Numbered from the stretch's first letter, positions 1 through 10,490 are shown. The stretch is DNA of 64,000 bases from Paracoccus alkenifer (GCF_900108405.1 NZ_FNXG01000004.1:186001-250000), one strand, 5' to 3'. Made by a program: numbers and translations. Notes: a model not told the origin generated them from the sequence alone.

Positions 1-376
1 CACCGTGCCGGGTCAGCAGCCAGTTCGTCCAGTCCCGCCCGAAGCGCGAGCCGCGATAGCTGGCCTGCGTGGTCCACAGCGCGACATCGGGCTGCGCCGC
101 CAGAAATTCCGCGCTGCCGTCGTCGCTGCCGTTGTCCACCACATGAAACCGCGCCACCCCCAGCCGGCGGTGGTGATCCAGCCAATGCGCCAGCCGCTCG
201 GATTCGTTGCGCACCACGGCAAAGGCCAGAATCGCATCGCGCCCCAGAGTGTGGCCGGGCTCCACCACCACGCTCAGGTCGCGGCGGCTGCGAAAGGCGC
301 GGGCCAGCAGCCGCCAGCGCATCCATCGCAGCTTGATCTGCTGGCGCAGGCTCGCAGGGCTTGGAAATTCCGGCAT
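1..376 (-). CDS. Glycosyltransferase family 2-like protein, N-terminal part (partial)
   Basis: The start codon and about 125 codons lie on the minus strand and the gene runs off the left edge of the window. After a basic N-terminal stretch the translation shows AFAVVRNESERLAHWLDHHR, then RLGVARFHVVDNGSDDGS. This is the typical opening of the small GT2-like family (Glyco_tranf_2_4 type): a beta strand, NE, a His-containing helix and a DNGSDDG turn. The start lies 3 bp after the galE stop, so it is probably the last or a later gene of a galU-galE-glycosyltransferase operon. The acceptor and sugar cannot be told because the DxD region and C-terminus are outside the window. Family assignment is an inference from motifs. 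Confidence 0.75.
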   Translation of the reverse strand, partial: MPEFPSPASLRQQIKLRWMRWRLLARAFRSRRDLSVVVEPGHTLGRDAILAFAVVRNESERLAHWLDHHRRLGVARFHVVDNGSDDGSAEFLAAQPDVALWTTQASYRGSRFGRDWTNWLLTRHG

Positions 377-379
377 GGG

Positions 380-1381
380 TCAGCCGCTGTAATGGCCGGT
401 CTGATGCCAGCGCCAGGCATCCGCGATCATCAGGGGCAGGCGCGAGCGATGCGGATGCCATCCCAGCACCTTGCCGGCCTTTTCGCTGCCCGACACCAGC
501 TTGACCGCATCGCCGGGCCGGCGCGGCCCCTCGGTCACCGGCACGGGGCGGTTGGTGACTTCGCGAGCCTCGTCCAGCACCTCGCGCACGGAAAATCCGC
601 GGCCCGTGCCCAGGCAGAACAGCTCGGACCCGCCGGTCTGCAGGTGATCGGGCCCGCGCAGCCAGTCCAGCCCCAGCAGATGCGCGTCGACCAGATCCAT
701 GACATGCACATAGTCGCGGATGCAGGTGCCGTCCTGGGTGGGATAGTCGGTGCCGTAGATGGTCAGCGCCGGGCGGCGCCCGTCGATGGCATCCAGAATC
801 AGCGGGATCAGATGGGTTTCGGGCTGGTGGAACTCGCCGATCTCGGCCTCGGGGTCGGCGCCGGCCACGTTGAAATAGCGGAAGATGACCGAGCGCAGCC
901 CGTCCGAGGCGCCAAAGTCGCGCAGCATGTCCTCGATCGCGCGTTTCGAGGCGCCATAGGCGTTCAGCGGCGCCTGCGCGGTGGATTCGTTCAGGATCAC
1001 CCCGTCCTGATCGCCATAGGTGGCGCAGGTCGAGCTGAACACCATGTCGCGCACGCCCGCGGCCAGCATCGATTCTACCAGCGTCAGCGACGCGCAGACA
1101 TTGCCGCGCCAGTATTTGCCGGGATCCTGCATCGATTCGCCGACCTGCGACAGCGCGGCGAAATGCATCACCGCGACCGGCTGGTGATCGGCGAATACCT
1201 GATCCAGCCGCGCGCGGTCGGCCAGATCGCCGTGCTCGAACGGGCCAAAGCGCACCGCATCGCGCCAGCCGGTGCACAGATTGTCATAGGTGACGGGGAT
1301 ATAGCCCGCCGCCGCCAGCGCCTTGCAGGCGTGAGAGCCGATATAGCCCGCGCCGCCCGTAACCAGAATTTTCGGCAGCAT
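380..1381 (-). CDS. galE: UDP-glucose 4-epimerase
   Basis: 333 aa, the normal length for GalE. It interconverts UDP-glucose and UDP-galactose in the cytoplasm. The N-terminus has the Rossmann NAD site TGGAGYIGSH at about residues 8-17. The SDR catalytic Ser/Thr region is FSSTCATYG and the Tyr-Lys pair is in YGASKRA. RYFNVAGADP and the extended-SDR C-terminal half are also typical. The gene starts 3 bp after galU and ends 3 bp before a glycosyltransferase start, so all three look co-transcribed and supply UDP-hexoses to surface glycans. No oddities seen. Confidence 0.95.
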   Translation of the reverse strand: MLPKILVTGGAGYIGSHACKALAAAGYIPVTYDNLCTGWRDAVRFGPFEHGDLADRARLDQVFADHQPVAVMHFAALSQVGESMQDPGKYWRGNVCASLTLVESMLAAGVRDMVFSSTCATYGDQDGVILNESTAQAPLNAYGASKRAIEDMLRDFGASDGLRSVIFRYFNVAGADPEAEIGEFHQPETHLIPLILDAIDGRRPALTIYGTDYPTQDGTCIRDYVHVMDLVDAHLLGLDWLRGPDHLQTGGSELFCLGTGRGFSVREVLDEAREVTNRPVPVTEGPRRPGDAVKLVSGSEKAGKVLGWHPHRSRLPLMIADAWRWHQTGHYSG

Positions 1382-1384
1382 GGC

Positions 1385-2275
1385 TTATTCCGCCGCTTTC
1401 CGCATCGCCATGACATCGGCAAGATATTCCGCGAACTCGTCCTTGAGATCGTCGCGCGCCAGCCCGAATGCCACCGTTGCCTGCAGGAACCCGGCCTTGG
1501 AGCCGCAATCGTAGCGCTGGCCGCGGAAACGCAGGCCGAACACGTCGCGCCCTTCGCGGATCTCGTCGGCGATGGCGTCGGTCAGCTGGATTTCCCCGCC
1601 GGCCCCCTCTTTCAGCTTGTTGAGGTTCTGCAGCACCGTGGGCGCCAGCACATAGCGCCCGATCACCGCCAGGTTCGAGGGCGGGTTGGATTCCGGCTTT
1701 TCCACCATGCCGCGCGCGCGGACGATGGCGCCCATGTCCTCGGACACGTCCAGAATCCCGTAGGAGCGCGTCTTTTCCAGCGGCACTTCCATGGTGGCGA
1801 CCATGCTGCCGCCGGTCTCGGCATGGGCCTCGATCATCTGCTGCAGGCAGGGCGGTTCACCCATCACCACGTCGTCGGTCAGCACCACCGCAAAGGGTTC
1901 GTCGTGGATCAGTCGCCGCGCGCACCAGACCGCGTGCCCCAGCCCCATCGCCTTGTGCTGGCGGATATAGGCGATGGCGCCCGATTCCATGTTGGTCTGG
2001 CGCAGAACCTCAAGCAGATCCTTCTTGCCGGTCTTGCGCAGGTGGTTTTCCAGCTCGTGCGAGTGGTCAAAGTAATCTTCCAGCGCGCCCTTGCCGCGCG
2101 AGGTGACAAAGATGAACTCGGTGATGCCCGCCGCCCGCGCCTCGTCGATCGCATATTGGATCAGCGGGCGGTCCACGAGCGTCATGATCTCTTTCGGGAT
2201 CGACTTGGTCGCCGGCAGGAAACGCGTTCCGAGACCGGCCACGGGAAAGATGGCCTTGGTAACCTTGCGAGTCAT
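1385..2275 (-). CDS. galU: UTP-glucose-1-phosphate uridylyltransferase
   Basis: 296 aa, normal for bacterial GalU. It makes UDP-glucose from UTP and glucose 1-phosphate. The N-terminal nucleotide-binding signature GLGTRFLPATKSIPKEIM is present, followed by the LIQYAIDEA segment. Further in are DDVVMGEPPCLQQM (metal/sugar binding) and GQRYDCGSKAGFLQA near the C-terminus, all diagnostic. First gene of the apparent galU-galE-GT operon. The product is a shared substrate for the sulfolipid and cyclic glucan genes further right in this window. Confidence 0.96.
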   Translation of the reverse strand: MTRKVTKAIFPVAGLGTRFLPATKSIPKEIMTLVDRPLIQYAIDEARAAGITEFIFVTSRGKGALEDYFDHSHELENHLRKTGKKDLLEVLRQTNMESGAIAYIRQHKAMGLGHAVWCARRLIHDEPFAVVLTDDVVMGEPPCLQQMIEAHAETGGSMVATMEVPLEKTRSYGILDVSEDMGAIVRARGMVEKPESNPPSNLAVIGRYVLAPTVLQNLNKLKEGAGGEIQLTDAIADEIREGRDVFGLRFRGQRYDCGSKAGFLQATVAFGLARDDLKDEFAEYLADVMAMRKAAE

Positions 2276-2362
2276 CTGAACTCCGACTTCTACCTGCTAC
2301 ACATCGTATCGTATGTCTGCGACGTCGCGGGACGGCAAGCCATTGGCCATGTCAAATACACC

Positions 2363-2398
2363 CGAACCGCGCAAGCAGGCGGTTCGCGGCGGGTTTTT
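2363..2398. terminator. Hairpin in the galU-kdsB gap, possible terminator
   Basis: Inverted repeat CGAACCGC (2363-2370) / GCGGTTCG (2379-2386) with an 8-nt loop; on the + strand it is followed by CGGCGGGTTTTT. It lies between the kdsB stop and the galU start, both on the minus strand. The T-run is on the wrong strand for ending kdsB transcription, so the role is uncertain. Confidence 0.3.
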
Positions 2399-2450
2399 GC
2401 GCATCTGCCGGCCTTGTCCTGAAGCTGCGGCAGAATGGCGCAAGGGGGAA

Positions 2451-3251
2451 TCAGCCCATGCCCATGCGCTGCATCATCGATTCGATCCGCTCGACATCCG
2501 AGGGGTTGTTCAGTTCCCAGAACTCGCGGCCGCGAGCCTCGACCTGAACGCAAAGCACCGGGCGGCCGTGTTCAAGGAAACGCAGCTGTTCCAGACCTTC
2601 GAGCTTTTCCAGCCGCCCCTCGGGCCAGCCGGCATAGGCGGTCAGCGCCTGCGGACGATAGGCATAAACGCCGACATGGTGGAACACCGGGCTGGCGGCA
2701 TCGGGGGCGATGTCATGGGGCACAAAGGGGATGACCTCCTTAGAGAAATACAGCGCCCGCCCGTCCTGACCGAAAACAGCGGTGGTGCCCCCCACCCGCC
2801 CGGCGGCACGGTCGGCCAGCAGGTCGGCGCGCATCGCGCCCGAGCAGTTCAGCACCGGCGTCGCCACCTCGGCCCCCGGCGCGGCGCGCAGCCCGGCGAC
2901 CAGATCCTCGATGAACCACGCGGGCGTCAGCGGCGCGTCGCCTTGCAGGTTCACCACGATTTCCGGGGTCTCGGGCAGGCCGGCCAGCACCTCGGCGCAG
3001 CGCTCGGTGCCGTTGCGGCAGGTGGTCGAGGTCATCGCCACCTCGGCCCCGAAACCTGCCGCATGGTCGGCGATGCGCGAATCGTCGGTGGCGACGATCA
3101 CCCGGTCCACGCCCGCCACCTGCCCCGCCGCGTCCCAGCTGCGCCGGATCAGGCTGCGCTTGCTGCCATCGGCGCCGCGCAGTTCGACCAGCGGCTTGCC
3201 CGGATAGCGGGTCGAGGCGAAACGCGCCGGAATCACGATGATGACGGACAT
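2451..3251 (-). CDS. kdsB: 3-deoxy-manno-octulosonate cytidylyltransferase (CMP-KDO synthetase)
   Basis: 266 aa. It activates KDO to CMP-KDO for the lipid A inner core. The N-terminus IVIPARFASTRYPGKPL is the KdsB signature for nucleotide binding. VIVATDDSRI, the SGTERC-like segment TTCRNGTERCAEV and NLQGDAPLTP follow in the expected order, and the C-terminal EQLRFLEHG motif is present. It begins 3 bp after the cysQ stop, so cysQ-kdsB form an operon. KDO implies a Gram-negative LPS outer membrane. Confidence 0.95.
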   Translation of the reverse strand: MSVIIVIPARFASTRYPGKPLVELRGADGSKRSLIRRSWDAAGQVAGVDRVIVATDDSRIADHAAGFGAEVAMTSTTCRNGTERCAEVLAGLPETPEIVVNLQGDAPLTPAWFIEDLVAGLRAAPGAEVATPVLNCSGAMRADLLADRAAGRVGGTTAVFGQDGRALYFSKEVIPFVPHDIAPDAASPVFHHVGVYAYRPQALTAYAGWPEGRLEKLEGLEQLRFLEHGRPVLCVQVEARGREFWELNNPSDVERIESMMQRMGMG

Positions 3252-3254
3252 GGG

Positions 3255-4055
3255 TCAGGCCCCCGGTTGCAGCAGCACGCCCGGCGCATGCGCGATGAAG
3301 AACGGGTTTTCAAACCCCGGCTTGCCATAGGTCAGGGCAGTGTGGTCGTCGAAACGCACCACCTCGCCGCCCGCGCCGCGCAGCACCGCGTCGCCCGCCG
3401 CCGTGTCCCATTCCATGGTGCGGCCAAGGCGGGGGTAAAGATCAGCCTCTCCGGTCGCGACCAGGCAGAATTTCAGCGACGATCCGGCGCTGGTCATGTC
3501 GCGCACGGCGTAGCGGGCGATATAGTCGTCGGTCGCCTGGTCGCGGTGGGATTTCGACGCCACCACCATCAGCGCGCGGTTGTCGGGGGTGGCGTTGACC
3601 CCGATCGGGCGGGTCGGGCCGGGTTCGGCGCCAAAGGGGCCGGACTCTTCGACCGAGCCGCCGTCCGCCGTGGTATAGAACAGCCGCCCGCGCGCCGGCG
3701 CATAGACCACGCCCCGCAGCGGCACGCCGTCCTGCACATACGCGATATTCACGGTGAAATCGCCGCGGCGCTTGACGAATTCCTTGGTGCCGTCCAGCGG
3801 ATCGACGATCAGAAAGGTGGACAGGCTTTGCCCGTGGGTGTCCTGCTGTTCCTCGGTCACCAGCGCAATATCGGGAAACGACGCGCGCAGCCCGGCCGAG
3901 ATCAGCGCATCCGCGGCCTCGTCGGCCTCGGTCACGGGCGAGGCGTCGTCCTTGGACCGCACCTCAAAGTCGGGGCGCTGGTAGATTTCAAGGATCTTTT
4001 CCCCGGCCGCAAGCGCCAGACGCCGCATCTCGAAGGTCAATCGGTCAAATTGCAT
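3255..4055 (-). CDS. cysQ: 3'(2'),5'-bisphosphate nucleotidase
   Basis: 266 aa from the ATG giving MQFDRLT. This start has AGGA upstream, whereas the open frame extends another 17 codons without a better signal. Member of the inositol-monophosphatase superfamily. It removes the 3'-phosphate from PAP/PAPS, recycling by-products of sulfate assimilation. Metal-binding signatures are visible: the DASPVTEADEAAD segment, EEQQD, VDPLDGTKEF and, near the C-terminus, EWDTAAGDAVL. It is followed by kdsB after 3 bp. CysQ is the usual assignment for this length; inositol phosphatase activity cannot be excluded. Confidence 0.88.
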   Translation of the reverse strand: MQFDRLTFEMRRLALAAGEKILEIYQRPDFEVRSKDDASPVTEADEAADALISAGLRASFPDIALVTEEQQDTHGQSLSTFLIVDPLDGTKEFVKRRGDFTVNIAYVQDGVPLRGVVYAPARGRLFYTTADGGSVEESGPFGAEPGPTRPIGVNATPDNRALMVVASKSHRDQATDDYIARYAVRDMTSAGSSLKFCLVATGEADLYPRLGRTMEWDTAAGDAVLRGAGGEVVRFDDHTALTYGKPGFENPFFIAHAPGVLLQPGA

Positions 4056-4195
4056 GGATTTTCCTTTTGATCCGACGGGGTTCCGGGCCGATGCCCGCCG
4101 TTGCAACGGTTGAAGGCCGCAGCTTACGGATTTATGGTCCCGGTGAAAGCAATGGGCAAGCGCAGTTGCGCCGGCCGGGATGGCGAGGACAGATC

Positions 4196-5017
4196 ATGTT
4201 CGTCCAGAACAGACCCCGGACCATGGCCGGCGCCGCACTCAAGACGCTGGCCCTGATCTATCACCAGACCGTCCACGGCCTGCGCGGCAAGCACCGCAAC
4301 GCCGTCATCGGGCTGCTGCTGACCATCGCCCAGTCCTCGGTGATGATCATGGCCTTTGTGGTCATGTATTGGGTGTTCGGGGTCCGCAGCTCGCCCTTGC
4401 GGGGGGATTTCCTGCTGTTCATCATGAGCGGGATCCTGCTGTTCATGATGTTCAACATGGCCGTCGGCGCGGTCGCGGGCGCGGGCAAATCCACCAGCGC
4501 CATGCTCAAGCACGGGCCCCTGAACACCGCAATTTCCATGTGTGCGGCGGCGCTTGGGGCGCTTTATAACAACATGCTGTCGGCGCTGGTGCTGCTGGGG
4601 CTGTATCACACGCTGTGGATGCCGCTGAACCTGGAAAACTGGCGCGGGTCGCTGGCGGTGATGATCTTTGCCTGGTTCTCCGGCTGCACGGTGGGGCTGA
4701 TCCTGCTGTCCATCACCTCGTGGCTGCCCGAGATCGGGCCGATGCTGACGCGGATCGTGCGGCGGGTGAACATGATCGCCTCGGGCAAGATGTTCGTGGC
4801 CAACATGCTGCCGGGGTTCCTGCTGCGCGCCTTTGACTGGAACCCGCTGTTCCACCTGATCGACCAGAACCGGGGCTTTGTGTTCATCAACTACACGCCG
4901 CACAACTCGAACCTGAGCTATCCGTTCTACCTGACCGTCACCCTGCTGATGATCGGGCTGATGGCGGAATTCGTCACCCGCAACATGATGTCGCTCAGCT
5001 ACATGGCGGGGCGATAG
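4196..5017 (+). CDS. ABC-2 type permease, capsule polysaccharide export family
   Basis: 273 aa from the ATG giving MFVQNRPRTMAG; the frame extends 43 codons upstream, but GAGGA sits just before this ATG. About six hydrophobic segments are seen (for example around VIGLLLTIAQSSVMIMAFVV, FLLFIMSGILLFMMF and LTVTLLMIGLMAE). The architecture matches inner-membrane permeases of polysaccharide ABC exporters (KpsM/RkpT-like). It would move a lipid-linked or nascent polysaccharide across the inner membrane together with a separate ATPase. No ATPase, KpsE-type or Wza-type gene is adjacent. It is divergent from cysQ. Transport family is well supported; substrate is unknown. Confidence 0.75.
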   Translation: MFVQNRPRTMAGAALKTLALIYHQTVHGLRGKHRNAVIGLLLTIAQSSVMIMAFVVMYWVFGVRSSPLRGDFLLFIMSGILLFMMFNMAVGAVAGAGKSTSAMLKHGPLNTAISMCAAALGALYNNMLSALVLLGLYHTLWMPLNLENWRGSLAVMIFAWFSGCTVGLILLSITSWLPEIGPMLTRIVRRVNMIASGKMFVANMLPGFLLRAFDWNPLFHLIDQNRGFVFINYTPHNSNLSYPFYLTVTLLMIGLMAEFVTRNMMSLSYMAGR

Positions 5018-5109
5018 GGCGCCCGCGCCCCCGGCCGCAGGGCAATGCCCCCGCAACGCGCGCCGCGGCAAAGATTTCCCGGCCGCGGCAGAATCATCGG
5101 GCGGCGGCG

Positions 5110-5138
5110 CTTGCACGGTCCGAACGCCTTCTTATATA
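5110..5138 (+). promoter_or_regulatory. Predicted RpoH (sigma-32) heat-shock promoter of dnaK
   Basis: CTTG at 5110-5113, a 17-nt spacer, then CTTATATA from 5131. This fits the alphaproteobacterial RpoH consensus CTTG-N17/18-CYTATNT. It lies 110 bp upstream of the dnaK start. There is no CIRCE repeat (HrcA operator) in the gap. Confidence 0.7.
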
Positions 5139-5248
5139 GCCATCGAACCCCCGAAGCAGCGCTTCGGACCTAGTCACCAATCGGGATTTTGGCGCGGGGG
5201 CCGCGAACGGACCCGCGGCCTGACCATCGCCGCAAGAAAGGTATTTCT

Positions 5249-7162
<1,914 letters not shown>

Positions 7163-7172
7163 GCGCGCCCGA

Positions 7173-7205
7173 ACCCGGCCCGGCCTGCAACCATGCGGGC
7201 CGGGT
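7173..7205 (+). terminator. Hairpin between dnaK and dnaJ
   Basis: Perfect 10-bp inverted repeat ACCCGGCCCG (7173-7182) / CGGGCCGGGT (7196-7205) with a 13-nt loop, beginning 11 nt after the dnaK stop. It is followed by CTTGCG and not a T-run. It may be a partial terminator or an RNA-stabilising hairpin that sets the dnaK:dnaJ ratio. Confidence 0.5.
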
Positions 7206-7285
7206 CTTGCGCAGCGGCACCTGCGGCGCGGCCGGAAAAACGCGCGCGGGGCCCTTTGCGGCGTCAAGGACCGACACGGACGACC

Positions 7286-8443
7286 ATGGCAAAACGTGAC
7301 TATTACGACGTTCTGGGTGTTGCTCGCGGCGCGTCAAGCGACGAGATCAAGCGGGCGTATCGGGGCCAGGCCAAGTCCCTGCACCCCGACCTGAACCCCG
7401 ATTGCGAAGCTTCGGAAACCCGCTTCAAGGAAGTGAACGAGGCGTATGAATGCCTCAAGGATCCCCAGCGCAAGGCCGCCTATGATCGCTTCGGCCATGC
7501 CGCGTTCGACGGCGGCGGGCCGGGGTTCAACGGCTTTGGCGGCCGCGGAGGCAACGGCGATTTCGGCGCGGCCTTTGCCGATGTGTTCGAGGATCTGTTC
7601 GGCGAATTCACCGGCGCACGTGGCGGCGGGCGCAGCCGCGCCACCCGCGGGCAGGATCTGCGCTACGACCTGCGCGTCACGCTGGAGGAAGCCTGGCGCG
7701 GCCTGGAAAAAACCATCACGGTCCCGGGCGCGACCGCCTGTTCCGCCTGCAACGGCACCGGCGCCGAGGGCGCGGCGGAACCCACCACCTGCCCCACCTG
7801 CGCGGGCATGGGCAAGGTCCGGGCCAGCCAGGGCTTCTTTACCGTCGAACGCAGCTGCCCGACCTGCGGCGGCAACGGCCATATCGTCAAGAACCCGTGC
7901 AAATCCTGCGCGGGCGCCGGTCGCGTGGCCCAGGACCGCAGCCTGTCGGTGGTGATCCCCGCGGGCGTCGAATCCGGCACCCGCATCCGGCTTGCCGGCG
8001 AGGGCGAGGCCGGGATGCGCGGCGGCCCGGCGGGCGATCTCTATATCTTTGTCGAGGTGCGCGAGCACCCGATCTTCATCCGCGAGGGCCGGACGCTGGC
8101 CTGTCAGGTGCCGGTTGGCATGTCCACCGCAGCCCTCGGCGGCGAGGTCGAGGTGCCCACGATCGACGGCGGCCGCTCTCGGGTCAAGGTGCCGCCCGGC
8201 AGCCAGACCGGCCGACAGATGCGCCTGCGCGGCAAGGGAATGCCGCCGCTGCGCCACGGCGCCGGCCTGACCGGCGATTTCGGCGACATGGTGATCGAGC
8301 TGGTGGTGGAAACCCCCGTGAACCTGACGGCGCGGCAAAAAGAACTGCTGCGGGAATTCGACGGAATCGGCGCCGACAACCACCCGCAGACCGCCAGTTT
8401 CTTTTCCAAGATCAAGACCTTCTGGGATGGTCTGGGCGCCTGA
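7286..8443 (+). CDS. dnaJ: Chaperone DnaJ (Hsp40)
   Basis: 385 aa from the ATG giving MAKRDYYDVLGV; the frame is open 31 codons further upstream but family alignment supports this start. Stimulates the DnaK ATPase and delivers substrates. The J-domain is at residues 1-70 with the HPD motif in LHPDLNPD. A Gly/Phe-rich linker (FNGFGGRGGNGDFGAAF) comes next. Four CxxCxGxG-type zinc motifs follow: CSACNGTG, CPTCAGMG, CPTCGGNG and CKSCAGAG. The C-terminal peptide-binding domains complete the protein, so it is a full-length class A DnaJ. Confidence 0.97.
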   Translation: MAKRDYYDVLGVARGASSDEIKRAYRGQAKSLHPDLNPDCEASETRFKEVNEAYECLKDPQRKAAYDRFGHAAFDGGGPGFNGFGGRGGNGDFGAAFADVFEDLFGEFTGARGGGRSRATRGQDLRYDLRVTLEEAWRGLEKTITVPGATACSACNGTGAEGAAEPTTCPTCAGMGKVRASQGFFTVERSCPTCGGNGHIVKNPCKSCAGAGRVAQDRSLSVVIPAGVESGTRIRLAGEGEAGMRGGPAGDLYIFVEVREHPIFIREGRTLACQVPVGMSTAALGGEVEVPTIDGGRSRVKVPPGSQTGRQMRLRGKGMPPLRHGAGLTGDFGDMVIELVVETPVNLTARQKELLREFDGIGADNHPQTASFFSKIKTFWDGLGA

Positions 8444-8475
8444 CAGGCTGCGTTGTCCATGCACCCCGGCGCCAT

Positions 8476-8543
8476 GGGTATTTGAACCAGAAAGAAATCC
8501 CGGATCCGTCCTGCGGCGGTGCTTCTTTCTGGTCCAAATACCC
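8476..8543. repeat. Inverted pair of the GGTATTT dispersed repeat after dnaJ
   Basis: GGGTATTTGAACCAGAAAGAA (8476-8496) and its inverted copy, read on the minus strand as GGGTATTTGGACCAGAAAGAA (8523-8543). The copies agree at 20 of 21 positions and are separated by 26 nt. In RNA this makes a long hairpin 33 nt after the dnaJ stop. It belongs to the repeat family also seen at about 22279, 26512, 43843, 46961 and 50008. Confidence 0.8.
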
Positions 8544-8626
8544 AACTGCACTTCGCAAAAAGCGCGGCGGCGAGGGGCGGGCCCGTGTTAACCAGACTTT
8601 AACCGGGTCCGGGGCAGAGTTGGGGC

Positions 8627-9412
8627 ATGACAGCGAATCATGCCTTTCAGGAAGCCCCGTCCATGCTCTTTGGCCTGCCCCCGGCCGAGGACGACTGCAT
8701 CCCCATCCGCCCGCTCGGCACCCGGGTCCGGGATCGCGTGCCCAGCTATATCGCGGATCACCGCGCCCGGCTGCGCGACCGCTTCATGCTGGGCGGTGCA
8801 GCGGCGATGCCGGATTATGAATTGCTGGAGCTGATCCTGTTCCGCGCCGTCCCGCGGCAGGACATGAAGCCGGTGGCAAGACGGCTTCTGGACCGTTTCG
8901 GCGATTTCAACCGGGTGCTGTCGGCGGATCCAACGCAGCTGATGCAGGTCGAGGGCGTCGGACAGGCGATCGCCACCGAGCTGAAGATCGTCGAGGCCTC
9001 GGCCCAGCGGCTGGCACGTTCGCGGGTGATGAACCGGCCCGTGCTGACCAGTTGGGATGCGCTGCTGGACTATTGCCACACCGCGATGGCCCACGGCGCG
9101 ATCGAACAGTTCCGCGTGCTGTATCTGGACCGCAAGAACGTGCTGATCGCTGACGACGAACAGGCCCGCGGCACCGTGGACCACGTCCCGGTCTACCCCC
9201 GGGAAATCGTCCGCCGCGCGCTTGAGCTGAATGCCAGCGCCATGATTCTGGTGCATAATCACCCTTCGGGCGACCCGACGCCCAGCCAGGCGGATATCGA
9301 CATGACCCGTCAGATCGTCGCCGCGACCGCGACCATGGGTATCACCGTCCACGACCACATCATCATCGGCAAGAGCCGCGAGTTGAGCTTTCGCGGCGCC
9401 GGGCTTTTATAG
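8627..9412 (+). CDS. radC: RadC family JAB/MPN-domain protein
   Basis: 261 aa. The N-terminal half has a helix-hairpin-helix-like segment (LMQVEGVGQAIATELKIVEA). The C-terminal half is the RadC JAB1/MPN metalloprotease-like fold, with the metal-binding signature HNHPSGDPTPSQADID and an upstream Glu in the YPREIVRRALELNAS region. RadC was once linked to DNA repair, but its biochemical role is unresolved. The start taken here has only GGGG upstream; a second ATG (MLFGLPP) lies 12 codons on and is possible. It is probably a single-gene unit separated from dnaJ by the repeat hairpin. Confidence 0.88.
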   Translation: MTANHAFQEAPSMLFGLPPAEDDCIPIRPLGTRVRDRVPSYIADHRARLRDRFMLGGAAAMPDYELLELILFRAVPRQDMKPVARRLLDRFGDFNRVLSADPTQLMQVEGVGQAIATELKIVEASAQRLARSRVMNRPVLTSWDALLDYCHTAMAHGAIEQFRVLYLDRKNVLIADDEQARGTVDHVPVYPREIVRRALELNASAMILVHNHPSGDPTPSQADIDMTRQIVAATATMGITVHDHIIIGKSRELSFRGAGLL

Positions 9413-9476
9413 ACGCAAAGCTGGACAGCGCGGCACCGCGGCGCAAGATGGCGGCGCAGCATGGCAGGAGGCTTTG

Positions 9477-10490
9477 ATGGATATCGTTGCGCGGCTGGGG
9501 ATGCGCGTCCCGATTATTCAGGCTCCGATGGCGGGGGTCGCGACGCCGGCGCTGGCGGCCGCGGTCAGCAATGCCGGAGGGTTGGGCAGCCTCGGGCTTG
9601 CGGCGATGACCCCTGAACAGGCCGATGAAGCCATGGCCGAGACGCGGCGGCTGACCGATCGCAGCTTTGGCGTGAATCTGTTCTGCCACGAACCCTTGCA
9701 CCGGGATTGCGCGGCCGAGGCGCGCTGGCTCGAACGCCTTGCCCCCTATTTCGCACGTTTTGACGCGCCGCCGCCCCGGGTGCTGGGGGATGCCTATCCC
9801 AGCACGCTGGAAAGCGACGCGCTGCTGGACCGGGTGCTGGCGGCGGCGCCTGCTTTGGTAACGTTTCATTTCGGCCTGCCGCGCCCGGACCAGATTGCCG
9901 CACTGCGCCGGCGCGGCTGCCTGCTGGGCGCCACCGCGACCAGCCTGGCCGAGGGCGAACGCATCCTCGGGGCGGGGCTGGACCTGATCGTGGCGCAAGG
10001 GTGGCAGGCGGGCGGGCATCGCGGGATCTTCGACCCCGACGCGCCCGATGGGCGCCTGGAGACCCTGCCTCTGGTCGAGCTTCTGGTGCCGCTGGAACTG
10101 CCGGTCGTTGCGGCAGGTGCCATCATGGACGCCGACGACACAAGGCGCGCCCTGGCCGCGGGGGCCGTGGCGGTGCAATGCGGCACGGGCTTTCTGCTGT
10201 CGCCCGAGGCGGCCACGACCACGGCCCATCGCAACGCATTGGCCCGCGGTGAAACCGCTATGACCAGCGCGATTTCGGGCCGACCGGCGCGCTGCTGCAT
10301 CAACGACTTTACCGCCATCCCCGATGACGAAAGCCCCGGTTATCCGGTCACCTATGCGGCGGGCAAGGCGCTGAATGCGGCGGCTGTGGCGAAAGGCGTC
10401 ACCGGTTTCGGGGCGCAATGGGCGGGCACAGGCTGTGCCAGGGCGGTGGCCCGACCGGCGGCCGATACTCTGGCGGCGCTGGCGCCATAG
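9477..10490 (+). CDS. Nitronate monooxygenase / 2-nitropropane dioxygenase-like flavoprotein
   Basis: 337 aa from the ATG at 9477, with AGGAGG 5 nt upstream; a TTG codon directly before is a less likely start. FMN-binding TIM barrel of the NMO family that oxidises alkyl nitronates. Visible signatures are PIIQAPMAGV at the N-terminus, SNAGGLGSLG, the substrate/FMN segment VAQGWQAGGHRG, PVVAAGAIMDADD and AVQCGTGFLLSPEA. The family also includes FabK-like enoyl reductases, but a dedicated fabI is present in this window, which favours the NMO reading. Downstream is a 455-bp gap. Confidence 0.85.
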   Translation: MDIVARLGMRVPIIQAPMAGVATPALAAAVSNAGGLGSLGLAAMTPEQADEAMAETRRLTDRSFGVNLFCHEPLHRDCAAEARWLERLAPYFARFDAPPPRVLGDAYPSTLESDALLDRVLAAAPALVTFHFGLPRPDQIAALRRRGCLLGATATSLAEGERILGAGLDLIVAQGWQAGGHRGIFDPDAPDGRLETLPLVELLVPLELPVVAAGAIMDADDTRRALAAGAVAVQCGTGFLLSPEAATTTAHRNALARGETAMTSAISGRPARCCINDFTAIPDDESPGYPVTYAAGKALNAAAVAKGVTGFGAQWAGTGCARAVARPAADTLAALAP

